Part shown: one piece after another, positions 1 through 5,496 of the stretch
Numbering within the stretch: position 1 is the stretch's first letter
Layout of the letters: each line of letters opens with the position of its first letter
Made by a program: the position numbers and the translations under genes
Origin: an uncultured Pirellula sp.
GTDB taxonomy: Bacteria > Planctomycetota > Planctomycetia > Pirellulales > Pirellulaceae
DNA length: 5,496 nt
Assembly (NCBI GenBank): GCA_903837255.1
Contig: CAILTZ010000037.1
Coordinates: 1 to 5,496, forward strand
Direction: 5' to 3'
The notes under the pieces: generated by a model
Told to the model about the DNA's origin: nothing
Seen by the model: only the letters and a program-made list of their open reading frames with translations
Database searches by the model: none

Positions 1-785
1 CACTGGTCCATATCGACATGAGCGAATACATGGAGAAGCACAACGTCAGCCGATTGATCGGAGCCCCTCCAGGATATGTCGGTTACGAAGAAGGTGGGCA
101 GCTGACCGAGAAGATCCGTCGTAGGCCCTATTCGGTCGTGCTTCTCGATGAGATCGAAAAGGCTCACCCCGATGTGTTCAACATGCTCTTGCAAGTCATG
201 GAAGAAGGTCGTCTGACCGATAGCTTTGGCCGTAACATCGACTTCAGAAACACCATCTTGATTTTGACCACCAACGCTGGAGCTGAGGCGATCAAAAACG
301 AGCAAGCGTTCGGCTTCCAAAAACCCTCCGACGATGCATCCTACGAAAGTATGAAAGCTCGGGTCATGGACTCGATCGAGAGAGTTTTCCGCCCAGAGTT
401 TCTCAACCGTCTCGATGACGTGATCATCTTCAGACACCTCAACAACGACGACCTCAAAAAGGTTATCGATTACGAACTTGCAAAAGTTCGCGAGCGACTC
501 CGAGAACGAGGCTTCGAAATCGAACTTACCGATGAAGCAAAAAACTTTATCATCAAACAAGGTTCGAACCTCGATTATGGAGCACGTCCACTGCGCCGCG
601 CGATCGAACAACGCATCGAGGACCCACTTTCCGAGGAACTGCTACGCGGTAGCTTTGAAGGCAAGAACACCATCCTGATCGATGCGGTTAAGGACGAGTC
701 GGGCAAGGTGACTCGCTTGGACTTCAAAGGCGAGCAACGCGACACCGACTTGGAACTCTCCGGAGCAGGGGAAGCAAAAAAATAA
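1..785 (+). CDS. clpC: ATP-dependent Clp protease ATP-binding subunit ClpC, C-terminal part (5' end outside window)
   Basis: This is the second AAA+ domain of a Hsp100 unfoldase, which threads substrate proteins into the ClpP peptidase in the cytoplasm. The frame is open from base 3, so the ATG at 18 is an internal methionine. Numbering from the codon at base 3, I see the pore loop GYVG (24-27), Walker B VVLLDE (45-50), sensor-1 TTN (89-91), the arginine-finger region FRPEFLNRLD (129-138, finger R136) and sensor-2 GAR (193-195). Walker A lies upstream of the window. An FGF tripeptide at 103-105 sits where ClpC/ClpA carry the ClpP-docking loop, which ClpB lacks. Together with the ClpC-like tail IEDPLSEELLRG this favours ClpC over ClpB. 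The last ~30 residues are charged and poorly conserved. The TAA stop is at 783-785, with an intrinsic terminator downstream. The gene looks intact where visible. Confidence 0.9.
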   Translation, partial: LVHIDMSEYMEKHNVSRLIGAPPGYVGYEEGGQLTEKIRRRPYSVVLLDEIEKAHPDVFNMLLQVMEEGRLTDSFGRNIDFRNTILILTTNAGAEAIKNEQAFGFQKPSDDASYESMKARVMDSIERVFRPEFLNRLDDVIIFRHLNNDDLKKVIDYELAKVRERLRERGFEIELTDEAKNFIIKQGSNLDYGARPLRRAIEQRIEDPLSEELLRGSFEGKNTILIDAVKDESGKVTRLDFKGEQRDTDLELSGAGEAKK

Positions 786-786
786 T

Positions 787-797
787 CCCCCCCCCCC
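787..797. repeat. Homopolymeric C tract (11 C)
   Basis: Eleven consecutive C begin two bases after the clpC stop codon. The tract lies outside any coding region, so a change in length would not shift a reading frame. The GGGG at 805-808 could pair with part of it in the transcript. Runs this long are prone to slippage in replication and to miscalling in sequencing, so the exact length is uncertain. Confidence 0.85.
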
Positions 798-829
798 AAA
801 CGGCGGGGACCAGAAGTTTTAGACATCAT

Positions 830-873
830 CCAAAACGCAGGGGCGAAGACATTTGCTCCTGCGTTTGGCTTTT
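830..873 (+). terminator. Intrinsic terminator downstream of clpC
   Basis: The arm at 830-844 pairs with 855-868 to form 14 base pairs, including one G-U pair (842/857) and one bulged A (832). A 10-base loop (845-854) separates the arms. Four T (870-873) follow after a single C. The stem is strong but the T run is short. It lies 44 bases past the clpC stop and would separate clpC from the DUF1559 gene. Confidence 0.65.
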
Positions 874-991
874 CATCTCCCGAATTCCTACCCCAAGCAA
901 ACATGACAATGTGTCGTCCTACCAAGGAACAAAAAAAGGATTATTTCTGAGTTGCCGATTTTAACGGCCAGAAAAACCTACAAAACGTCCT

Positions 992-1022
992 TAAAGTTTG
1001 CCTAACGCCTAAAGTTGACCTA
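992..1022. repeat. Imperfect 13-bp direct repeat, 18-bp period
   Basis: TAAAGTTTGCCTA at 992-1004 is repeated as TAAAGTTGACCTA at 1010-1022, with 11 of 13 positions identical. The starts are 18 bp apart, a little under two helical turns, so two bound proteins would sit on roughly the same face of the DNA. The pair overlaps the best promoter candidate for the DUF1559 gene, so it could be an operator. This is a reading of spacing and position only. Confidence 0.5.
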
Positions 1023-1026
1023 GACT
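998..1026 (+). promoter_or_regulatory. Candidate sigma-70-like promoter for the DUF1559 gene
   Basis: TTGCCT (998-1003) and TAGACT (1021-1026) each match four of six consensus positions and are separated by 17 bases. Transcription would begin near 1033 and leave a leader of about 130 bases before GTG 1162. The match is modest, and planctomycete promoters are often poorly conserved, so this is only a candidate. Confidence 0.25.
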
Positions 1027-1072
1027 TACTTGAGTCACGTTTCTCGGGAGGAAAAACGCAAAAAAAGTCAGT

Positions 1073-1115
1073 CAGAAGTCGACGGATCGACTTTGCTGTT
1101 ACCGTTGCCAACGGT
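1073..1115 (+). promoter_or_regulatory. Two adjacent hairpins in the DUF1559 leader
   Basis: The first hairpin has a perfect 7-bp stem (AAGTCGA 1076-1082 with TCGACTT 1087-1093) closed by a CGGA tetraloop. It can be extended by CAG 1073-1075 with CTG 1096-1098 past a 2-base bulge. The second has a perfect 6-bp stem (ACCGTT 1101-1106 with AACGGT 1110-1115) around a 3-base loop. No T run follows, so neither is a typical terminator. I recognise no known riboswitch. They may be mRNA stability or translation elements, or chance. Confidence 0.35.
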
Positions 1116-1150
1116 TGCGATTGCTCTGGGTGGCAGCAGATCGATTAAAC

Positions 1151-1158
1151 GAGGTGAG
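1151..1158 (+). promoter_or_regulatory. Ribosome binding site deciding the DUF1559 start
   Basis: GAGGTGAG closely matches the Shine-Dalgarno complement of the 16S rRNA tail. Counting from GAGGTG (1151-1156) there are five bases to GTG 1162, near the ideal spacing. ATG 1171 would be 14 bases away, which is too far. The site therefore points to GTG 1162 as the start. Confidence 0.65.
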
Positions 1159-1161
1159 ACA

Positions 1162-2295
1162 GTGAATGCTATGAGTAGGTCGTCGGTGTTGGCTAGGCGA
1201 GGTTTCACCCTTGTGGAATTGTTGGTGGTGATTGCGATCATAGGTTTGCTTGTTGGCCTGCTTTTACCAGCCGTGCAGGCCGCTCGCGAAGCCGCAAGGC
1301 GAATGAGTTGCACGAACAATCTTCGCCAAATTGGAATGGCGACACAGAACTTTGAAAGTGTTAACAAACGACTTCCGCCAGGCGCACTGCTCCCAGGACC
1401 ACAAAACACACCATTCCCTGGGGCTGTTCCCCCCAATCCTTACACCTTTCAAAAAGACCAGCATTCCGGCATTGGGCACCTAGCATTCCTTCTACCGTTC
1501 ATCGAGGCCACCCAAATTTGGAGTACATTGCAATCCTCGGTGAATTTAAGCGTCGACAGCTCTGGTGTTGGTGCTCCGGTTGGTTCGCTGCAGCAGAAAA
1601 TGAATACGTACTGGACCAAGACTACTGCTTGGGACGCTGGACAATTCAAAATACCCTTATATCTCTGTCCTTCGGACACCACAGAGCTCGGTGGAACAAA
1701 ATCGGTAATTGTGAATCACGCGTTTACAACATCCACCGGATTTTCCCCTTTTCATTGGTTAATCGAGGAAACCACAGCGGGTGCAACTTGGCACCAAACG
1801 ATGGGAAAAACAAATTACTTAGGCTGTATGGGGAAATCGGGTTTAACAGGGTCAAGGGAATTGGATCGTGCGCCACCACTTGGAGCCGACCTTGGCAAGA
1901 AAGGTCTCAATTCAGATGATTTGAATGGTGTCTTTGGAATTCGGTCAAAAACACAACTTGCTGAGATTAAAGACGGCCTCTCGAATACATTTCTTTTCGG
2001 AGAAGTCACTGGAAGTTGGGATTTCCCAGCGCGCCCTTCTGAAAGAGTAAGCACCTTTTGGTGGATTTCAGCAAATGGACAATACACACGCTACATGATT
2101 CCTTATCCATGGGGCATAGATAGCCTCAGCACCGTTTCAAAAGGTGATGCAAGCAAATTCAATAGCATGCACTCGGGTGGTCTTCATATGTGTTTCGCAG
2201 ATGGAGCCGTTCGATTTGTTTCCTACACAATCGATGGCCCACTTTGGTACATCATGGGTGGCATGAAGGATGGATTGCAAGGGCAACCTGAGTAG
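1162..2295 (+). CDS. DUF1559 (SBP_bac_10) prepilin-like protein with H-X9-DG motif
   Basis: A 377-residue secreted or envelope protein of the planctomycete DUF1559 family, whose function is not known. The N-terminus is a type IV prepilin-like signal: a short basic leader, ARRG at 11-14 followed by [14 protein letters not shown] (15-28). Cleavage is expected between G14 and F15, with the conserved glutamate E19 at mature position 5. A hydrophobic helix spans about 20-37, followed by the family-typical [15 protein letters not shown]. The middle holds a CPSD motif. Near the C-terminus His337, nine residues, then Asp347-Gly348 form the prepilin-processing-associated H-X9-DG motif. I chose GTG 1162 because of the ribosome binding site at 1151-1158. 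A longer reading from TTG 1030 (421 aa) or a shorter one from ATG 1171 is possible. The gene appears intact and monocistronic. Planctomycete genomes carry many paralogues, so its specific role cannot be told from sequence. Confidence 0.9.
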   Translation: MNAMSRSSVLARRGFTLVELLVVIAIIGLLVGLLLPAVQAAREAARRMSCTNNLRQIGMATQNFESVNKRLPPGALLPGPQNTPFPGAVPPNPYTFQKDQHSGIGHLAFLLPFIEATQIWSTLQSSVNLSVDSSGVGAPVGSLQQKMNTYWTKTTAWDAGQFKIPLYLCPSDTTELGGTKSVIVNHAFTTSTGFSPFHWLIEETTAGATWHQTMGKTNYLGCMGKSGLTGSRELDRAPPLGADLGKKGLNSDDLNGVFGIRSKTQLAEIKDGLSNTFLFGEVTGSWDFPARPSERVSTFWWISANGQYTRYMIPYPWGIDSLSTVSKGDASKFNSMHSGGLHMCFADGAVRFVSYTIDGPLWYIMGGMKDGLQGQPE

Positions 2296-2326
2296 TCGAA
2301 AATCGCAGAAGTTGCAGGAGATTGAT

Positions 2327-3091
2327 TCAAAGCAAGAGTAGAGAAGCGGCGGAGATAACGGCAAGGATGATTATCCCAACTTCAAACCCTCTTTGATCTA
2401 TTTTCTTGACTAAACTACTACCTGCTTTGAGCCCCAACCAGATCAGCGGCAGAAATATCGCGTTCAGCGCAAGGGTGTCAGAGCGTATGAGTCCAAGATT
2501 CCAGCTAAAGGGAATCTTGACCACATTGAGCAGTAGAAAAAACCAAGCTGCTGTGCCGACGAACTCTTTCTTGGGAAGCCCGATGGCAATCAAGAACATG
2601 CCGAAAACCGGGCCAGCAGCGTTAGCCAACATGGTCGTTATGCCGACGAGAATTCCCATCCCCCATGCAAAAAGCTCGCTGTGAGGAACCTGGGCAAACC
2701 AATCTTCGCGGAACATACGAGTCAGTTGCACAAGCGCCAAGCCGAGAATGATGCAGCCAATCGTCGGACGGTAATAGGACTCGCTCATCACATCCATCAA
2801 CAGCCAAGCGGCCACGACTCCAACGATCGCCGGCGGAAACATGCGTCGCACGTAACCCCAATCGGCATGCTGGCCAAACATCAGCATCGCCATGGTATCC
2901 CCAACGATGAGCATCGGTAGCACAACACCCGTCGAGGCCTTCGCACCAAATACATACGCGAAGATCAGCACGTGGACTAAGCTCACCCCCGAAAAACCAC
3001 TCTTGGTGATTCCGATTCCAAAAGCAGCCAGCGCCAAAAGCAGCCAATTTCCTATCGAAATCATCGCTGGATCAAGGGTCATTGCAATCAC
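2327..3091 (-). CDS. TSUP-family (TauE/SafE-like) membrane transporter
   Basis: A 254-residue integral inner-membrane protein of the sulfite exporter TauE/SafE family. Known members move small sulfur-containing or organic anions; the substrate here cannot be told from sequence. Hydrophobic segments lie at about 12-30, 36-50, 52-73, 85-102, 109-126, 140-172, 177-196, 204-221 and 236-254, some of them perhaps paired or re-entrant. Each half carries a glycine-rich loop, GITKSGFSG (27-35) and GITTMLANAAGP (150-161), as expected for the duplicated TSUP fold. The length is normal for the family. The GTG start at 3089-3091 overlaps the TGA stop of the helicase by four bases. ATG at 3080-3082, three codons later, is an alternative start, and neither has a clear Shine-Dalgarno site, so translational coupling is likely. 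The stop lies 31 bases from the end of the convergent DUF1559 gene, with no obvious terminator between them. Confidence 0.87.
   Translation of the reverse strand: MIAMTLDPAMISIGNWLLLALAAFGIGITKSGFSGVSLVHVLIFAYVFGAKASTGVVLPMLIVGDTMAMLMFGQHADWGYVRRMFPPAIVGVVAAWLLMDVMSESYYRPTIGCIILGLALVQLTRMFREDWFAQVPHSELFAWGMGILVGITTMLANAAGPVFGMFLIAIGLPKKEFVGTAAWFFLLLNVVKIPFSWNLGLIRSDTLALNAIFLPLIWLGLKAGSSLVKKIDQRGFEVGIIILAVISAASLLLL
3088..3091 (-). promoter_or_regulatory. GTGA stop/start overlap coupling helicase and transporter
   Basis: Read on the minus strand, GTGA contains both the GTG start of the TSUP gene and the TGA stop of the helicase. The bases just upstream lack a good Shine-Dalgarno sequence, so the transporter is probably translated by ribosomes reinitiating after the helicase. 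Confidence 0.6.
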
Positions 3092-5496
3092 TTACCCGGA
3101 GATACGCGACCATGCACTATGCGATTCTGCCGGTCTGTCAACTCTTGAACGATCTCGTCGGTGCTCTCTGGATCGACCCTCCGACAACATTCCATAAGAG
3201 TTTCTGCCAAACGATCGAAGGGCTCCTCCCACTCCTCGGGTGTGGAATCCTCTGGAGCGATGCAACTGATTTCGTTGACTAGCAAGACGAACCTAAGGAC
3301 ATGCCTGAAGAGCATCCCCTCATGCTTTTGGAGCCCTCGCGTGACAATGTACTTGTTGAAGTCCCCCTCGAATGAAAGCAGTTCGCCAACAACCCAGACG
3401 CTTCGCGTGTATACATCGTGCACACCTGGAAAATCATAATCGAACATTCGACGCAGCTTTTCTCCCAATGCCAGTGGCTTGGGCACTGGTCCATCGGATC
3501 GATCCCAGGGCCGACTCTGCCTGGAATCTCCAAGTCCAGAGCCCTCCTCGGATTCCTCATCCTCGGGCGACTGGCCTGTAATCTCTTGGACTCCGGCCAA
3601 CCCAAGCTCCAGCAACCGAGGATGCAAATGCTGCTGTGCCAAAGGGCCAAAGGGTAACTGTTCTGGCCCCGGCACGGGAACCAACTTGCTGATGTTCGCG
3701 GGCAACTCTAAAACACTCTCCAAGAGTTGTATCCGCTCGATTGGATCGGCAAAATGCATCTGCTGGATCACATACAAACCGTAGATCGGATTGACGCTGC
3801 GAAGCTCGCAAAGAAGCTCCAAACGCGGCTTGGCCTCGATCCTCTCGGGGCGATAATTCTCTAAATCGTACCCCCGAGAACCAGCCTCCTCGGTGTTTGA
3901 TTCCGGAGTGCTTTCCTCGTCATCATCGGTCTGCTCTGCCGCAGACTCCAATTGCCCAGCAGGCAAAGCGTACTTGAGCCAACCAGTTATGGATTCCTTG
4001 GTAGAGGATTTCTTGTCCCCTGACGCCGTCTGATTGCTTGCCGGATTTTTCGCGATCTTAGGAGTAGGAATCAGTTCTAGGAACCCAGCCGTCCAGAGCG
4101 TTACGAGCATCCGGTTGAGCTCTTTTTGCCCATTGACCAAATCGCTCGGCGAGAGCAAGCGACGACCAACCAAATCTCTAAGTGGCTGGACCTGGGGATC
4201 CTCGATGAGCATCGTCGCAAAAAGCCTCCAGGGCAGGGGACCACGGCTAGCAAGATGCGCTGACGGGGCCGTGACCAACTTTTGGAATTGCTCTTTGGTC
4301 CAATATGTCTCCCCCTGTCGATGCGTTGGCATTTTCTTTTTCAGCTGCTTCTTGGCCTTGATCAGATTCGGATCTTTCGTGTCCTCGGGAATCTGATCGT
4401 ATTGCAACCTCCAACGGTAGTACTTCACGTCGTCTTCGTGGGCCAAGGCATACACGAAACCTTCGCGATCATACTGCGGTCTTCCCGCACGCCCAAAGAT
4501 CTGCTGTGCCGAAGCAGAATCGATGAGCTTCTTTTTTCCGTATGGACCCTTGACCAAGCTGGGCAAAACCACGCATCGAGCGGGCAAATTGATACCAGCC
4601 GATAGAGTCTCGGTACAAACGCACACACTCAATAATTTCTCCTGAAACAGTTGCTCGACCAGCCGACGGTACTTGGGCATAATCCCCGCATGGTGGATCC
4701 CAACACCACGGATGAGGATCTGCTTGATCTTCGGCCCAGCACCCTCTCCAAGTGGGATCCCCTCAAGCCGTTTGGTGATAATCGCCTGACGCTCTTTGTC
4801 GATGAGCTTCCGCCCCTTGAGCAACTCAGCGACTTGCCAACATTGGTCTCGATTGAAACAAAAAACCAAACCGGGAGTCCGCCTGCGAACATCATCCCCT
4901 TCTGAGATCTTCTCGAGCTGTTCGTCCAAGTACAAATCTTCGACCCACTCGAACTGCAAAGGCACCTTCCGCTCCGTACCCTGCACCAATTCCAAATTCC
5001 GCCCATGAGCCCGATGCAACCAAGAACAGAACTCAACGCTATTGCCGATCGTCGCAGAAAGAAGCATCAACCGCACATGCTTGGGTAGCATCCCGATGCT
5101 CAGCTCCCAGACGATCCCACGCTCCGGATCGTTGAAACTGTGGAACTCATCCATGATCACCGAGTCGACTCCCTCGACCCAAGCCTGATCGTGATGCAAG
5201 AGACGATTCAAAAGAATTTCGGCAACAACCACCAGAATCGGCGCATTTGGATTGACCTTGCGATTGCCAGTAACGAGTCCAATCGAACTGGCTGGATAAC
5301 CCCACCGCAAAGCCGAAGCTTGGAGCTCCTGGAGCTTCTGGTCCGTCAAGGCGATCAGCGGTGTGGTGTAGTAACACTTGCGACCAGTCCGCAACGCTTC
5401 GTAAATCGCTCCCTCAGCGATGAGCGTTTTGCCTGTCCCGGTCGGTGCACATACCAAAACGCCTTGGTCGGAGGAAAACCAAGCGATCAAGGCATC
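3088..5496 (-). CDS. Ski2-like DExH-box helicase (5' end outside window)
   Basis: An ATP-dependent superfamily 2 helicase resembling Ski2/Mtr4, presumably cytoplasmic and acting on RNA; the substrate is inferred. The frame stays open to the right edge, so the TTG at 5488-5490 is unlikely to be the true start and a short N-terminus is missing. Numbering from that TTG, I see Walker A APTGTGKT (15-22), motif Ia TTPLIALTDQK (42-52), motif II DEFH (114-117), motif III SAT (145-147), motif IV LVFCFN (208-213), the Ski2-typical GIHHAGIMP (264-272), motif V TETLSAGINLP (293-303) and motif VI QIFGRAGR (330-337). A lysine-rich patch (378-386) and a helical C-terminal part follow. Residues ~720-780, around EGMLFRHVLR, resemble the DSHCT region. 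Two acidic, low-complexity stretches lie at ~479-540 and ~640-668. All ATPase motifs are intact. Homology to archaeal Hel308-type DNA helicases is less likely but not excluded. Confidence 0.88.
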   Translation of the reverse strand, partial: DALIAWFSSDQGVLVCAPTGTGKTLIAEGAIYEALRTGRKCYYTTPLIALTDQKLQELQASALRWGYPASSIGLVTGNRKVNPNAPILVVVAEILLNRLLHHDQAWVEGVDSVIMDEFHSFNDPERGIVWELSIGMLPKHVRLMLLSATIGNSVEFCSWLHRAHGRNLELVQGTERKVPLQFEWVEDLYLDEQLEKISEGDDVRRRTPGLVFCFNRDQCWQVAELLKGRKLIDKERQAIITKRLEGIPLGEGAGPKIKQILIRGVGIHHAGIMPKYRRLVEQLFQEKLLSVCVCTETLSAGINLPARCVVLPSLVKGPYGKKKLIDSASAQQIFGRAGRPQYDREGFVYALAHEDDVKYYRWRLQYDQIPEDTKDPNLIKAKKQLKKKMPTHRQGETYWTKEQFQKLVTAPSAHLASRGPLPWRLFATMLIEDPQVQPLRDLVGRRLLSPSDLVNGQKELNRMLVTLWTAGFLELIPTPKIAKNPASNQTASGDKKSSTKESITGWLKYALPAGQLESAAEQTDDDEESTPESNTEEAGSRGYDLENYRPERIEAKPRLELLCELRSVNPIYGLYVIQQMHFADPIERIQLLESVLELPANISKLVPVPGPEQLPFGPLAQQHLHPRLLELGLAGVQEITGQSPEDEESEEGSGLGDSRQSRPWDRSDGPVPKPLALGEKLRRMFDYDFPGVHDVYTRSVWVVGELLSFEGDFNKYIVTRGLQKHEGMLFRHVLRFVLLVNEISCIAPEDSTPEEWEEPFDRLAETLMECCRRVDPESTDEIVQELTDRQNRIVHGRVSPGK
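3871..4056 (-). other. Acidic, probably disordered insert in the helicase
   Basis: Helicase residues ~479-540 are rich in Ser, Thr, Lys, Asp and Glu, with the acidic core TDDDEESTPES near 521-531. They separate the helicase core from the C-terminal domain. The first part is basic (KK, KSST) and the second acidic. The composition suggests a flexible linker; no catalytic motif is present. A shorter acidic stretch occurs at 3487-3573 (residues ~640-668). Confidence 0.6.

Larger units (their letters stand above)
874..1161. other. Non-coding stretch between the clpC terminator and the DUF1559 gene
   Basis: I see no convincing gene on either strand in these ~290 bases. The right half holds an imperfect direct repeat, a weak promoter candidate and two small hairpins, listed separately. 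The frame of the downstream gene stays open back to a TTG at 1030. That extension has no ribosome binding site, and its translation (charged, then Pro/Leu-rich) does not resemble the short leader usual for prepilin-like proteins, so I treat it as untranslated. Confidence 0.6.

Noticed and set aside
1..785. ClpB disaggregase instead of ClpC
   Set aside because: An FGF tripeptide at the ClpP-docking loop position and the ClpC-like C-terminal block argue against ClpB; the N-terminal half needed for certainty is outside the window.
787..797. Poly-C tract as a phase-variation switch of a protein
   Set aside because: It lies after the clpC stop and about 360 bases before the next start, so length changes cannot switch a reading frame.
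575..925. Open frame on the minus strand (116 codons)
   Set aside because: It lies mostly antisense to the conserved 3' end of clpC and crosses the terminator; its translation resembles no protein I recognise.
1046..1051. GGGAGG as a second ribosome binding site
   Set aside because: No ATG, GTG or TTG lies at a usable distance downstream, so it probably does not start a leader peptide.
1030..1161. In-frame N-terminal extension of the DUF1559 protein from TTG 1030
   Set aside because: There is no ribosome binding site before TTG 1030, a good one before GTG 1162, and the extension would place the prepilin signal far from the N-terminus.
1068..1436. Open frame on the minus strand opposite the DUF1559 gene
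   Set aside because: It mirrors a well-supported gene, and its translation is Pro/Arg/Ser-rich with no motif.
2299..2324. Weak inverted repeat (AATC...GATT with inner GCA...TGC) as a terminator
   Set aside because: The stem would need a four-base bulge, has few pairs and no T run on either strand.
4034..4396. Open plus-strand frame antisense to the helicase
   Set aside because: It is a shadow of the helicase coding sequence, without a ribosome binding site or a recognisable product.
4629..5036. Alternative minus-strand frame inside the helicase
   Set aside because: It overlaps the conserved helicase core in another frame and is rich in Ser, Arg, Gly and Trp, as out-of-frame translations often are.

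Overview
The window looks like an ordinary chromosomal stretch from a planctomycete, most likely of the Pirellula/Rhodopirellula type. The main reason is a DUF1559 prepilin-like protein with a C-terminal H-X9-DG motif, a family expanded to very high copy number in Planctomycetota. The assignment is an inference from gene content; no rRNA or other phylogenetic marker is present.

Layout. Bases 1-785 (+) hold the 3' end of an AAA+ unfoldase gene, best read as clpC. It is followed at once by a run of eleven C, then by a good intrinsic terminator at 830-873. A non-coding stretch of about 290 bases (874-1161) follows, containing an imperfect 13-bp direct repeat, a weak promoter candidate and two small hairpins. 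It leads into the DUF1559 gene, which most likely starts at GTG 1162 and ends at 2295 (+). Only 31 bases separate it from a convergent pair on the minus strand: a TSUP-family (TauE/SafE-like) membrane protein (2327-3091) and, upstream of it, a Ski2-like DExH helicase (3088-5496). The helicase runs off the right edge of the window. Its stop codon overlaps the TSUP start by four bases (GTGA), so the two are probably one transcription unit with coupled translation.

How the genes relate. The clpC terminator and the separate leader suggest that clpC and the DUF1559 gene are independent units. The helicase (RNA or nucleic-acid remodelling) and the transporter (small-anion export or uptake) have no obvious shared pathway, so their overlap may only reflect compact gene packing. 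No RNA gene, insertion sequence, CRISPR array, phage gene or defence module was seen, and I did not find a convincing undescribed system. The points most worth a second look are the poly-C tract, the repeat and structured leader before the DUF1559 gene, the start-codon correction, the helicase-transporter overlap, and the acidic inserts and DEFH box of the helicase.
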